Source: Acidobacteriota bacterium (GTDB lineage: Bacteria; Acidobacteriota; Terriglobia; Terriglobales; Acidobacteriaceae). Taken from it: 64,000 bases of DNA. Below the pieces are notes generated by a model. That model saw nothing but the letters and a program-made list of their open reading frames with translations. It was not told the origin of the DNA and ran no database searches. The stretch spans positions 62,001 to 126,000 of the forward strand of contig JAFDVR010000009.1 of NCBI GenBank assembly GCA_018268855.1, written 5' to 3'. The position numbers and the translations under genes were made by a program. Within the stretch, counting starts at the first letter, position 1; every line of letters begins with the position of its first letter. Positions 52,591 through 62,511 of this stretch are shown here, piece after piece.

Positions 52591-52729
52591 GTGTGTTCTC
52601 CAGAATCGGTATGCGTTGAGGGAAGCGTTCTGGCTTGCTGTCCAGAACGCAGGTGAGCCTGCATGCGAAACATCAGTCTGGAACTGCAAAACGTACATTG
52701 CCTGAATAGGAGCAATCTCCGAAGACTTA

Positions 52730-52743
52730 TGGCATCGTTGCCG
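52730..52743. promoter_or_regulatory. Operator-like palindrome, site 1 of the 51.3-kb beta-helix gene
   Basis: TGGCATCGTTGCCG, 13 of 14 matches, 140 bp upstream of the start codon. Confidence 0.65.
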
Positions 52744-52881
52744 ACAGTGCTCGAAGTAATGCTTGACGGCAATCCTCCACCCCGTTCCAATCTGGAACAG
52801 AATCGAGTAGAGGGAGCCGTATTCTCAGCAAATCCTACAAATATAGCTTTGGGGTCTATTGGTAACTTTTTAGGAGCCCCG

Positions 52882-52895
52882 CGGTATCGTTGCCA
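52882..52895. promoter_or_regulatory. Operator-like palindrome, site 2 of the 51.3-kb beta-helix gene
   Basis: CGGTATCGTTGCCA, 12 of 14 matches, 292 bp upstream of the start and 152 bp from site 1. A TTGACA -35 (52921-52926, minus strand) lies 25 bp upstream, so here the promoter is at the distal site. Confidence 0.6.
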
Positions 52896-53047
52896 CATTT
52901 CATGCCTCGCCCCTCAACTTTGTCAAGAGAGAAGATTCGTCTCAAATGAATTTTTGAGTGGAAAAATCCCAAATTGCACGAATCCTCGAGCATCTATGCT
53001 CCAGGCCTGTTTAGGCTGTAATCGCCTCAACCGATAACGGTGCACGC

Positions 53048-53074
53048 AAAAGTCCCCGCTTTTGCGGGGATTTT
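53048..53074 (-). terminator. Terminator of the nuo operon
   Basis: TCCCCGC/GCGGGGA hairpin with a TTTT loop and a T-run on the minus strand, 19 bp after the nuoN stop. Confidence 0.8.
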
Positions 53075-53092
53075 GCCGCTATGGATGTGGAG

Positions 53093-54610
53093 CTATCTAA
53101 CGATTTTGGTTTTCGCTCTGAGAACAGCAGGCGCGGCGGTTTCCTGCTGTGTGGGTTGCACTGATGCATGCTGCGCCAATCGCAGGGCAGATCCAGGTAG
53201 TATGCCCAGTACGAGAACTGCTGCGGCGACCAGCCCGAGAGAAAGTCCTGCGGGCCAGGCGACGCGAACCGGGTGAACCTCTTGGGCGCTGGTTTCGCGA
53301 ACAGAGTACATGGCTGCGATGAAGCGCAGGTAGTAGAAGCAGGCCACGCCGGAATTGATCAACCCGATGACCGTCAGCCACACGTAGCCGGCATGCATCG
53401 CGCCGGAAAACACATAGAATTTCGCGAAGAATCCTGCAGTAAAGGGAATTCCAATCATGGAAAGCAGGAAGAATGCCATCAGTGCGGCAAGTGCGGGATG
53501 CCGCTGCGCCATACCTGCGAAGTCGTCGCGATTGCGGGCATGTTCGCGGAAGCCAAGAATTTGCGTAAGGACTGCGAAGGCACCGACGTTCATGGCGGAG
53601 TAAGCGGCGGTATAGAAGGCAGCGGCAGAGATGCCATCCTGCGGAAGCGCAGTGAACGCAGCCAGCAGATAGCCGGCGTGGGCGATGGAGGAGTAGGCCA
53701 GCATCCGCTTGACGTCACGCTGGAGCAGGGCGCCGAGGTTGCCGATCGTCATTGACAGCGCGGCGATGATCCACAGCAGAGCGGACCATTTAGCGTGTTC
53801 TACCGGATATCCGCCGAAGAGGATGCGGAGCAGTACGGCGAAGGCTGCAGCTTTGGGCGCAGTGGACATCAGTCCGACGACGGGAGAGGGCGCACCCTGG
53901 TAGACATCCGGTGTCCAGACATGGAAGGGAGCGGCGGAGACCTTGAAGCCGATGCCGATTACGATCATGGCAATGGCGACGATGGCGAGCAGCGGAGTCT
54001 GCGAGGCGGCCAGACCGGAAGCGATGCTGGCGATGGAGGTTGTTCCGGTAGCTCCAAAGGTGAGCGCGATGCCGTAGAGGAAGAACGCGGTTGCGAAGGA
54101 GCCGAGCAGGAAGTATTTGATGGCGGCTTCTGCGGATGCGGCTTGTCCCTTGCGGAATCCAGCCATGATGTAGGTGGCGATGGAGGAGATTTCCAAACCG
54201 ATGAAGACCATCAGCAGTTCGGTGGAACTGGTCATCAGCATCATCCCGGTCGCTCCGAAGAGCACCAGGGCGAAATACTCGCCTGCATGCGATGCGTAGC
54301 CCTCGAAGTAGTCGAGCGAGGAGAGCAGCGTGACGATGACCACACATGCGATGACCAGGTGGAAGAAGATGGAGAAGCGGTCGGCCTGGACTGTTCCTGA
54401 GAAGGCGTGCAGTGTACCTATGCTGCGCACGATGGAGAGTTGGTAGACGGTAGCGGCTACCGACCCGAGTGTGCCGAGCAGCGCCAGCCAGCCGAGCGGC
54501 TTGCGCGATGAGCCGGGCTTGATGAGCGGCTCTGCAAGCATCACGATAATACCTGTGAGGCAGAGAACGTATTCGGGAAGAAGAGTGAGGACGTTGGCCG
54601 AGAGTTGCAT
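53093..54610 (-). CDS. nuoN: NADH-quinone oxidoreductase subunit N
   Basis: 505 residues, about 14 membrane helices, with the antiporter-like core: [15 protein letters not shown] (conserved Glu), [19 protein letters not shown] and a conserved Lys region (STAPKAAAF). It is one of three proton-pumping antiporter-like subunits of complex I. It starts inside the nuoM stop (TAATG). Last gene of the operon. Confidence 0.95.
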   Translation of the reverse strand: MQLSANVLTLLPEYVLCLTGIIVMLAEPLIKPGSSRKPLGWLALLGTLGSVAATVYQLSIVRSIGTLHAFSGTVQADRFSIFFHLVIACVVIVTLLSSLDYFEGYASHAGEYFALVLFGATGMMLMTSSTELLMVFIGLEISSIATYIMAGFRKGQAASAEAAIKYFLLGSFATAFFLYGIALTFGATGTTSIASIASGLAASQTPLLAIVAIAMIVIGIGFKVSAAPFHVWTPDVYQGAPSPVVGLMSTAPKAAAFAVLLRILFGGYPVEHAKWSALLWIIAALSMTIGNLGALLQRDVKRMLAYSSIAHAGYLLAAFTALPQDGISAAAFYTAAYSAMNVGAFAVLTQILGFREHARNRDDFAGMAQRHPALAALMAFFLLSMIGIPFTAGFFAKFYVFSGAMHAGYVWLTVIGLINSGVACFYYLRFIAAMYSVRETSAQEVHPVRVAWPAGLSLGLVAAAVLVLGILPGSALRLAQHASVQPTQQETAAPAVLRAKTKIVR

Positions 54611-56178
54611 TAGCGCTGTCCTCCGTTCACTGGAACATAGGTTTCTGCTTCAACGTGCACAATAGGATTCTTTAGAGGTGGTACATCTGCCGCGGAGGAG
54701 TAAGCCGTTGCCAGCGGATGCAGCGAACGCATCCAGTAAGTGGAACCAATGCCCATGGCAAGAAAGAGAATCATCAGCGGCCAGAGAGTGACGTGCTCGC
54801 GGAGATTCAGATCGATTGGCTGGACTTCTCGCGAACGAGTGCCGAGAGCGCCGTAGAAGACGCGCTGGATCATACTGAGCAGATATGCTGCGGAGAGGAT
54901 CACGCCGGTGGTTGCGATCACGCACCACAGAACGGCGTGCGCGCTGAAGGCCGTCCGCATGGAGCCTGCGAGGATGAGGAACTCACCGACAAAGCTGTTG
55001 AGCATCGGCAGACCGACGTTTGACAGCGCTGTGATGACGAACATGGTGACGATCCACGGCAGCACTTTGGCCAGGCCGCCGAGCGCGCGCATGTCGTACG
55101 TGCCGTAGCGCTCGTAGAGCAGACCCATCAGCAGGAAGAGCGCGCCGCCGGAGATGCCGTGATTGAGGATCTGGTACATGCCTCCGTCGACACCCATTGC
55201 GGTGAAGGTGAAGATGCCGAGCGTGATGAAGCTGAGATGGCCGAGCGTGGAGTACGCGGCGAGCTTCTTCAAATCGTTCTGCAGATACGCGAGCAGGGCG
55301 CCGTAGACGATGCCGATGGCGCCGAGCGCGATCATCAGCGGAGCGATGCGGTGCGACTGCTCAGGAAAGATGCCGAAGGAGAAGCGCAAAATCGAGTAGA
55401 GACCGAGTTTGCCGGCGAGGACCATCACTGCGGCAGTGGGCGCTTCCTGAATACCCTCGGAGAGCCATCCGTGCAGCGGGAAGACGGGAACTTTTACAGC
55501 AAAGGCGATGAGGAAGGCGAGGGAAGCAAGCCACAGTGCCTGTGCACTGCCGGGAATCTGGTGCGTGGCAGCAAGGTAGGTCAGCGTCGGTACGTCGAAC
55601 GTATGGGTGCCGTTGTAGATCCACAGCATGCCCACGAGCAGGAGCGCCGACGGGATGAAGGCGTAGAGGAAATACTTGAGGGCGGCGCGGCGGCGATTGT
55701 CTGTGCGGCCAAAGGTTGCGATGAGGATCGTCATCGGCACCAGCGCCATCTCCCAGAACGCGTAGTAGAGGAAGAGATCCAGCGAGACGAAGACGCCGAG
55801 CATGCTGACCTGCTGTAGCAGGAAGAGCGTGTAGAAGAGCTTGCGGCGCGAGGCGATCGCGTTCCACGATGCGAGCACGCCGAGAGGCGCGAGCAGGCCG
55901 GAGAGGACGAGCAGCCACATGGAGAGGCCGTCCACACCAACGTGGTAGTGGATGTTGGGTGAAGCGATCCATACGCGGTCGAGCTCGAAGTTGTAGGTGC
56001 CCGCAGGAATGGAGTGCCAGTGTGCGGGCAGGTGCAGCGTGAAGAGGAAGGTCAGCAGCGTGACGATGAGCGCCGCTGCCGGCTGCAGCTTTCCGCGATC
56101 GGGCAGAAGGGCCAGCACGACCGCACCAACGAGCGGCGTGAAGACGATCAGCGAGAGAATGGATTGGTCCAGATGCAT
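54610..56178 (-). CDS. nuoM: NADH-quinone oxidoreductase subunit M
   Basis: 522 residues, about 14 helices. Key segments: [16 protein letters not shown] (conserved Glu in the ion channel), [31 protein letters not shown] (conserved Lys) and [14 protein letters not shown]. Middle antiporter-like proton channel of complex I. 20 bp after nuoL. Confidence 0.95.
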   Translation of the reverse strand: MHLDQSILSLIVFTPLVGAVVLALLPDRGKLQPAAALIVTLLTFLFTLHLPAHWHSIPAGTYNFELDRVWIASPNIHYHVGVDGLSMWLLVLSGLLAPLGVLASWNAIASRRKLFYTLFLLQQVSMLGVFVSLDLFLYYAFWEMALVPMTILIATFGRTDNRRRAALKYFLYAFIPSALLLVGMLWIYNGTHTFDVPTLTYLAATHQIPGSAQALWLASLAFLIAFAVKVPVFPLHGWLSEGIQEAPTAAVMVLAGKLGLYSILRFSFGIFPEQSHRIAPLMIALGAIGIVYGALLAYLQNDLKKLAAYSTLGHLSFITLGIFTFTAMGVDGGMYQILNHGISGGALFLLMGLLYERYGTYDMRALGGLAKVLPWIVTMFVITALSNVGLPMLNSFVGEFLILAGSMRTAFSAHAVLWCVIATTGVILSAAYLLSMIQRVFYGALGTRSREVQPIDLNLREHVTLWPLMILFLAMGIGSTYWMRSLHPLATAYSSAADVPPLKNPIVHVEAETYVPVNGGQR

Positions 56179-56198
56179 GGTTTCGTGTCGATCTCTCT

Positions 56199-58232
56199 CT
56201 AGTGAATGTGCAGCGCTGAGGCCGTCATGGCGATAAGGATGATGGCTGCGCCAACCGCGAGCCAGCCTGCGTAGGAACGGATGTTGCCGGACTGCATCTT
56301 GCGTGTGACGCTTGCGAAAAGACGTGTGATCGCGGCAGAGACAAAGCCAGAGCCGTTGACCAGGACGTTCTCTACAAAGCCCCAGAGCAGAATGCGCGAG
56401 CCGATCACCGTCGGTTGAACAATGGTGGCGTCGTAGGCTTCGTCGACCCAGTACTTGTTCGCGACAAGTTTGTAGAGTGCCGAGTTGCCAAAGCGCGCGC
56501 CGAGTGTGCCGGGCTTCTTGAGATAGAAGATGCGCGCAACAAACCAGCCAATCAGAGCGACGAGCACAGAGACAGCAGCGAGCACCAACTCCATCGAGTG
56601 CGACACTTGGTCGGCGTTCACTGCGTTCTCTGCATGCGTGGTTGCGGCGAAGACGGGATCGAGGAAGTGCTCAAAATGATTGCTGCCGCCGAGCGCCTGC
56701 GGAATGCCGATCCATCCACCAATGATGGAGAGCAGGGCAAGAATGCAGAGCGGTGCGAGCATGATCCACGGCGACTCGTGCACGCCGTGATGGCCCTGAT
56801 GCGAGGTGTCCTGACCTTCATCGTGTCCGGCAGGATGCTCGTCTGCGTGGACAACAGCGTGGGCTTGCCCAAGATGCGCTTCGTCAAAACGCTCCTCGCC
56901 AGCGAAGGTTTTGTACCAGAGGCGGAACATGTAGAAGCTGGTGAGCCCAGCAGTGAGCAGACCGACAGCCCATAGCAGTTTGCCGAGCATGGGGTTCGCT
57001 TCGAAGGCGAAGGTGCGATAAAGAATCTCGTCCTTGGAGAAGAAGCCTGCAAGTGGCGGAATGCCTGCGATGGCGATGACGCCTGCGGTCATCGTCCAAT
57101 AGGTGACCGGGATGCGCTTCTTGAGGCCGCCCATCAAGCGCATATCCTGCTCGCCGCTTAGCGCGTGGATCACCGAACCGGCAGCGAGGAAGAGCAGCGC
57201 CTTGAAGAAGGCGTGCGTCATGAGATGGAAGACCGCGGCAGAGTACGCCGCAACACCGCAACCCAGGAACATGTATCCGAGCTGCGAGACGGTGGAGTAG
57301 GCGAGCACGCGCTTGATGTCGTGCTGCACCATACCGATGGTTGCAGCGAAGATAGCCGTGGCTGCGCCGATGATGGCTACAACGCTCAGCGCAAGTGGCG
57401 AGCGATCGAAGATGACATGCGTGCGGCAGACCATGTAGACGCCCGCAGTCACCATGGTTGCAGCATGGATGAGAGCGGAGACAGGCGTGGGGCCTTCCAT
57501 CGCGTCCGGCAGCCAGACATAGAGCGGAAGTTGCGCCGACTTACCTGCTGCGCCGACGAGCAGCAGCAGAGCAATGGCAGTGAGGAATCCACCCTGCCAC
57601 GCCGGATGCGCGTTCACTGCAGCGAATACATCGCCGAAGGAGAGCGAACCGAAGTGCGCGATGATGAGGAACATCGCAAGCAGGAACCCGAAGTCACCAA
57701 TGCGGTTGACGACGAAGGCTTTCTTGCCGGCGTTCGCTGCGGAGTCCTTCGTGAAGTAGAAGCCGATCAGCAGGTATGAGGCGAGGCCGACGCCCTCCCA
57801 TCCGACAAAGAGCAGAAGGAAGTTCGCCGCGAGCACCAGGACCAGCATGAAGAACATGAACAGGTTCAGGTAGGCAAAGAAGCGCCAGTAGCCTTCCTCA
57901 TGCGCCATGTATCCGGCGGAGTAGATGTGAATCAGGAAGCCGACCCCGGTAACGACCGCGAGCATGATCAGTGTGAGGTGATCGACGGCAAAGGCGAAGT
58001 TGACGTGGAAGCCGGGAACTGTGATCCACGAGCGCGAGGTCACGCTCATGGTGAGCGCGCCGGTGCTCAGCATCGTGCTCCACAGCCACGCCACCAACAG
58101 CGCAGGAATCGCAGTGAAGAGCAGCGCGATACCTGCAACCGCAGGGCGCGCAAGCTTGCGTCCGAGCGTTCCATTGATGAGGAAGCCCGCGAAGGGAAGG
58201 ACCGGAATGAGCCAGAGATAGTTAGGATTCAT
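56199..58232 (-). CDS. nuoL: NADH-quinone oxidoreductase subunit L
   Basis: 677 residues with about 16 helices, including the long C-terminal lateral helix region. LFVGWEGVGLASYLLIGFY (conserved Glu), KSAQLPLYVWLPDAMEGPTPVSALIHAATMVTAG (conserved Lys and His) are present. A His/Asp/Glu-rich loop (about 470-495: VVHADEHPAGHDEGQDTSHQ) lies between helices. Distal proton-pumping subunit of complex I. 15 bp after nuoK. Confidence 0.95.
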   Translation of the reverse strand: MNPNYLWLIPVLPFAGFLINGTLGRKLARPAVAGIALLFTAIPALLVAWLWSTMLSTGALTMSVTSRSWITVPGFHVNFAFAVDHLTLIMLAVVTGVGFLIHIYSAGYMAHEEGYWRFFAYLNLFMFFMLVLVLAANFLLLFVGWEGVGLASYLLIGFYFTKDSAANAGKKAFVVNRIGDFGFLLAMFLIIAHFGSLSFGDVFAAVNAHPAWQGGFLTAIALLLLVGAAGKSAQLPLYVWLPDAMEGPTPVSALIHAATMVTAGVYMVCRTHVIFDRSPLALSVVAIIGAATAIFAATIGMVQHDIKRVLAYSTVSQLGYMFLGCGVAAYSAAVFHLMTHAFFKALLFLAAGSVIHALSGEQDMRLMGGLKKRIPVTYWTMTAGVIAIAGIPPLAGFFSKDEILYRTFAFEANPMLGKLLWAVGLLTAGLTSFYMFRLWYKTFAGEERFDEAHLGQAHAVVHADEHPAGHDEGQDTSHQGHHGVHESPWIMLAPLCILALLSIIGGWIGIPQALGGSNHFEHFLDPVFAATTHAENAVNADQVSHSMELVLAAVSVLVALIGWFVARIFYLKKPGTLGARFGNSALYKLVANKYWVDEAYDATIVQPTVIGSRILLWGFVENVLVNGSGFVSAAITRLFASVTRKMQSGNIRSYAGWLAVGAAIILIAMTASALHIH

Positions 58233-58247
58233 CGTTCGTTTCTGGTC

Positions 58248-58550
58248 CTAGTTCTTCATCAGGTTGATGTTGTCCACATTCAGCGTCTGCCGCGTGCGGA
58301 AGATGGCGATGATAATGGCGAGTCCAACGGCTGCTTCTGCTGCCGCGACGACCATCACAAAGAAGACGAAGATCTGTCCGTGGATGAGCTTCCACTGGTG
58401 CGCGAAAGCCACGAAGGTAAGGTTCACGGCGTTGAGCATCAATTCGATCGACATAAAGATGGTGATGATATTCCGCTTGATGAGGAACGAACCGATGCCG
58501 ATGGAGAAGAGAACGGCCGCGAGGATGAGGTAATACGCGATAGGCACCAT
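58248..58550 (-). CDS. nuoK: NADH-quinone oxidoreductase subunit K
   Basis: 100 residues, three helices. The conserved glutamates of the E-channel are in [11 protein letters not shown] (about residue 36) and [10 protein letters not shown] (about residue 72). The ATG directly follows the nuoJ stop (TAAATG). Confidence 0.95.
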   Translation of the reverse strand: MVPIAYYLILAAVLFSIGIGSFLIKRNIITIFMSIELMLNAVNLTFVAFAHQWKLIHGQIFVFFVMVVAAAEAAVGLAIIIAIFRTRQTLNVDNINLMKN

Positions 58551-59057
58551 TTACTGCTCCCTCCGTGCGAGAACGACCGCGCCGAGGATGGCGACGAGGA
58601 TAAGGATGCTGGTCACTTCAAAGGGCAGCAGCAGATCGGTGAAGAGCACGCGGCTGATCTCGGAGATGTTGCTGGTGGCCGTGTCGAGTGAGCCGCCGAG
58701 CCTTGCATAGCCGAGCGCTGCCTTCTCATGCAGAAAGATGTAGGTCAGCAGCGCAATGATGCCGGCTACGCCGGGGATGCCGACGAAGTACGCGGCTTTG
58801 CTTCCGGTAGTGCGCTCCTCTTCGCCTGCGTTGAGCAGCATGATGACGAAGGTGAAGAGCACCATGATGGCGCCGGAGTAGACGATCACCTGTGCGGCAG
58901 CGAGGAACTCCGCGCCAAGCGTCCAGTAGATGACGGCGAGCGCCATCATAACGACGACGAGCGAGAGCGCCGAATTAATAGGGTGACGCTGGAAGAGCAG
59001 GTTCAACGCTCCTGCCACACACAGCACACCGAAGATGATGAAAAGCGCGAGTGCCAT
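58551..59057 (-). CDS. nuoJ: NADH-quinone oxidoreductase subunit J
   Basis: 168 residues, five helices. LLFQRHPINSALSLV and AAAQVIVYSGAIMVLFTFVIML (the pi-bulge helix 3 region) are typical. It begins only 6 bp after the nuoH stop, so nuoI, which normally lies here, is absent. Confidence 0.95.
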   Translation of the reverse strand: MALALFIIFGVLCVAGALNLLFQRHPINSALSLVVVMMALAVIYWTLGAEFLAAAQVIVYSGAIMVLFTFVIMLLNAGEEERTTGSKAAYFVGIPGVAGIIALLTYIFLHEKAALGYARLGGSLDTATSNISEISRVLFTDLLLPFEVTSILILVAILGAVVLARREQ

Positions 59058-59063
59058 CCGTCC

Positions 59064-60122
59064 CTATCCGTGATACGCCAGCGCCAGGCTGGTGGCGATG
59101 ATGTTGAGCATGGCAAGCGGCAGAAGAAACTTCCAGCCGAACGCCATCAGTTGGTCATAGCGGAAGCGCGGTAGCGTGCTGCGCACCCAGATGTAGAGAA
59201 AGAGGAAACAGAAAACTTTGAAGACAAACCAGAAGACCGGCATCACCATGCTGAGCCAGGCCGGGCCTGTTGCGTCGAACATATGTCCGAAGGGCGAGGT
59301 CGCGCCGCCGAAGAAGAGCAGCGTAGCCACGCAGGAGACGGTGATCATGTTCGCGTACTCGGCCATGAAGAACATCGCGAATTTCATCGACGAGTATTCC
59401 GTGTGGTATCCCGCGACAAGTTCCGATTCTGCTTCGGGCAGATCGAACGGCGCGCGGTTGGTTTCTGCATACGCGGCCATCAGGTAGATGAAGAAGCCGA
59501 CGATCTGCAAACCGCCGATGATGTTCCACGAGAGCAGGCCGTGCGCGGATTGCGAATCGACGATGTCACGCAGACGCAAGGAACCCGCACGCAGAACAAC
59601 TCCGACCAGCGAGAGGCCGAGTGCGAGTTCGTACGAGATGACCTGGGCCGAAGCGCGCAGTGAGCCGAGCAGCGAGTATTTATTGTTTGAGCTCCAGCCG
59701 GAGAGCGCGATGCCGTACACGCCGATAGACGTGATGCCGAGGATGACCAGCAGGCCGATGTTGATGTCGGCGATCTGGAAGATGTCCACGCCGTGAACGG
59801 TATGCACTGCGCCGAAGGGAACCACGGCGATGGAGACGAGCGCGCAGGCGAGCGCGATCATCGGAGAGATGACAAAGAGCGGACGCTCTACGGCCAGCGG
59901 CATCAGGTCTTCCTTGAGGAAGAGCTTGATACCGTCAGCAAGCGGCTGCAGCAGACCGAACGGACCCACGCGCGAAGGCCCCCAGCGGTTCTGGATGCGA
60001 CCGATGACTTTGCGCTCCAGCAGAACGGTGTACGCCACTGCGGTGAGCGTGATCACGAGCACGACCACGATCTTGAGCAGCGTGATGACCAGGAAGAGAT
60101 GGAAATCGGAAAGCTGTGGCAT
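59064..60122 (-). CDS. nuoH: NADH-quinone oxidoreductase subunit H
   Basis: 352 residues, eight helices. GRIQNRWGPSRVGPFGLLQPLADGIK (quinone-site amphipathic region), ETNRAPFDLPEAESELVAGYHTEYSSMKFA and the final PRFRYDQLM segment are diagnostic. It joins the quinone site to the membrane arm. 1 bp after the nuoG stop. Confidence 0.95.
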   Translation of the reverse strand: MPQLSDFHLFLVITLLKIVVVLVITLTAVAYTVLLERKVIGRIQNRWGPSRVGPFGLLQPLADGIKLFLKEDLMPLAVERPLFVISPMIALACALVSIAVVPFGAVHTVHGVDIFQIADINIGLLVILGITSIGVYGIALSGWSSNNKYSLLGSLRASAQVISYELALGLSLVGVVLRAGSLRLRDIVDSQSAHGLLSWNIIGGLQIVGFFIYLMAAYAETNRAPFDLPEAESELVAGYHTEYSSMKFAMFFMAEYANMITVSCVATLLFFGGATSPFGHMFDATGPAWLSMVMPVFWFVFKVFCFLFLYIWVRSTLPRFRYDQLMAFGWKFLLPLAMLNIIATSLALAYHG

Positions 60123-60123
60123 G

Positions 60124-62511
60124 TTAGTCGGCTGCAGCCTCCGTCGGGGTGTTCATCTTGCTGTAACGCTCCACAAGTTGGGTCAGCTTCGGTGAGTAGC
60201 GTCCGAGCGTGCCCGAGGTGAAGAGGGTGTCATTCGCCGGGAGCACCAGGTCACGGCGCGTTGCGTTGGAGATTTGTACGAGCTGCGCTGCCGGTTGCAG
60301 GTGCTGATCGTTCGCAGAGAGAAGCTGCAAACGCATCGCCTGCTGATAACCGGGGACGAGGCGCTGAATCTCATCGAAGATTGCGAACGGATCGAACGGC
60401 GAGAGCCGCGGCTCCAGATTATTGGCAGTGAGCCAGATGGCGTGACGGTCTGCTTCACCAGCTTGTGCACCGCGTGTCTGGCCGAGATCGGCGCGCAGCC
60501 CACCGCGTCCGAAGGGAACCAGCTTCTTTACATCGGCACCCATCTTGTCGGCCACGCGAACGATCAGTTCAAAATCGGCGCGAACTCCAGCCTTGTCGCC
60601 CGCCTTGGAGACGAGTTGCAGATCGCCGTAGCTGTTGGTCACGGAGCCGGATTTCTCGTAGAGCGAAGCGGCGGGCAGGATCACGTCCGCGAGCTTCGCC
60701 GTCTCGGTCATAAAGAGTTCATGCACGACCGTGAAGGTGTTCTTCAGCACGGCGGGCTCGACCGAGTAGCGCGCAATAGGATTCGCTCCGACGACGTACA
60801 GCGCACCTAAATTGCCCTGCGCCGCGGCGTCGAACATCGCGAGCAGGTCGAGCCCGGCCTGCGGCTGGAAGTTGCTGCCGTACTCTTCGGTGAGCGAACC
60901 TGCATTTGTAACCGGCACAAAGCCGGGAAGCATGTCGGGCAACAAACCCATATCGGCTGCACCGCGCGAATTCACGTAATCGGAGAGCAGAGCAAACTTG
61001 GCATGCGGCAGCGAAGCGACCAGCGTACGGAGATCGTCGCCACGCAGTTCATTGCCGATCAGAACGATGAGTTTCTCTTCACCCTTCAGCGCATCGCGGA
61101 AGCTGCTGAGCGCGTTTGCATCGGAAGCTGCACCATTCGCCGCGCCGTCATCACCTTTCAGATACGAAGCGAAGGCTCCGTAGCCGAAGGGGGCAAGTTG
61201 CAGGAAGCTCTTTGCCTGGCGGCGCAACTTGATCGCGTCGTGATTCGCAATGTAGACGCGCGAGCGATTGAGGCGAACATTGGTGCGAACGTTCCAAGCG
61301 GTCAGCGGATTCTGGTTTGTAGGATCGCCGCCAATGATGAGCAGTGCAGGTGCAGCGGCCACACAGCGCTGCGATGCTGCCTTGGCTCCCGAAGCGGCAA
61401 GCGCCTGTGCGAAGGCAGTGTAGTCGGCCGTGCGATGGTGATCGATGTTCGATGTGCCGAGTACGCTGCGCGCAAACTTCTGCAGCAGATAGGCTTCTTC
61501 GTTCGTGATGCGGTTCGACCCGATCACGCCGATGCTGTTGCCACCCTTACTGTCGCGAACCTCACGCAGCTTTGCACCAACATGCGAGAGCGCCTGCTCC
61601 CAGCTCACAGCCTTGAAGGAGCCGTCAGCCTGGCGGATGAGCGGATCGGTGATGCGCTCTGCGACATTGCCGAAGTCGAAACCGTAGCGGCCCTTCACAC
61701 AGAGGAAGTCATTATTCATGCCGCTCTTGTCGCGGTTGTCGCCACGAATGACCTCCGCACCGTCGGTGGTGGAGCGAACGCCGAGCGTCGTCTTGCAGCC
61801 ATCACCGCAATGCGTACAGATGGTGGCCACATGGTTCATCTCCCACGGGCGCGTCTTATAGCGATAGCTGTCAGAAGTGAGCGCGCCAACCGGGCAGGCG
61901 TCGATGCACATGCCGCACTCTTCGCAATCAAGCTGCTGCATGCCGTTGTCGCTCTGCGTCATCGGAATGTTCGGCGCGATAACAGCAGAGGAGCCGCGGT
62001 TCTGAATGCCGAGCGCGAAGACGTCCATGCCTTCACCGCACATGCGCACACAGCGGTAGCAGAGGATGCAGCGCGGACGATCGAAGTACACCGTCGGCGA
62101 CCACTGCTGCTCTTCGCGGTGGTTCTTCGGTTCGGTGTAGAAGCTCTCCGCCGCGCCGTACTTGAAGGTCATGTCCTGCAATTCGCACTCGCCACCGGCA
62201 TCGCACACCGGGCAGTCGAGCGGATGATTGCCGAGCAGAAGCTGAATGGTCGCTTTGCGTGCCTGCGCGATCTCGGGTGTCTCGGTGGAGACGACCATGC
62301 CTTCCGCGATAGGTGTAGTACACGCGGTCGCGAGCTTCGGCATCTTCTCAATGCGGACAACGCACATGCGGCACGCGCCCTGCAGCGAGAGGCCGGGGTA
62401 GTAACAGAAGGCAGGGATCTGGATGCCCGCGGCTTTGCAGGCATCGATCAGCAACGTGCCCGCGGGCGCGGTGATCTTCTGTCCGTCGACTGTGAGTGTT
62501 ACGTCTGGCAT
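60124..62511 (-). CDS. nuoG: NADH-quinone oxidoreductase subunit G
   Basis: 795 residues. N-terminal 2Fe-2S ligands in CYYPGLSLQGACRMC and the later ACTTP; the His-Cys3 site HPLDCPVCDAGGEC; two 4Fe-4S sets in CILCYRCVRMC and CEECGMCIDACP; and a further Cys set CTHCGDGC...FLC fitting cluster N7. The rest is the molybdopterin-oxidoreductase-like domain without cofactor. It passes electrons from NuoF toward NuoI and NuoB. Confidence 0.95.
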   Translation of the reverse strand: MPDVTLTVDGQKITAPAGTLLIDACKAAGIQIPAFCYYPGLSLQGACRMCVVRIEKMPKLATACTTPIAEGMVVSTETPEIAQARKATIQLLLGNHPLDCPVCDAGGECELQDMTFKYGAAESFYTEPKNHREEQQWSPTVYFDRPRCILCYRCVRMCGEGMDVFALGIQNRGSSAVIAPNIPMTQSDNGMQQLDCEECGMCIDACPVGALTSDSYRYKTRPWEMNHVATICTHCGDGCKTTLGVRSTTDGAEVIRGDNRDKSGMNNDFLCVKGRYGFDFGNVAERITDPLIRQADGSFKAVSWEQALSHVGAKLREVRDSKGGNSIGVIGSNRITNEEAYLLQKFARSVLGTSNIDHHRTADYTAFAQALAASGAKAASQRCVAAAPALLIIGGDPTNQNPLTAWNVRTNVRLNRSRVYIANHDAIKLRRQAKSFLQLAPFGYGAFASYLKGDDGAANGAASDANALSSFRDALKGEEKLIVLIGNELRGDDLRTLVASLPHAKFALLSDYVNSRGAADMGLLPDMLPGFVPVTNAGSLTEEYGSNFQPQAGLDLLAMFDAAAQGNLGALYVVGANPIARYSVEPAVLKNTFTVVHELFMTETAKLADVILPAASLYEKSGSVTNSYGDLQLVSKAGDKAGVRADFELIVRVADKMGADVKKLVPFGRGGLRADLGQTRGAQAGEADRHAIWLTANNLEPRLSPFDPFAIFDEIQRLVPGYQQAMRLQLLSANDQHLQPAAQLVQISNATRRDLVLPANDTLFTSGTLGRYSPKLTQLVERYSKMNTPTEAAAD

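Larger units (their letters stand above)
52591..53092 (-). other. Control region of the 51.3-kb beta-helix gene
   Basis: No coding frame is seen. It contains two operator-like palindromes, a TTGACA promoter element, a 9-bp hairpin GCGTTCTGG/CCAGAACGC (about 52623-52648), and the nuo terminator. Confidence 0.6.
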
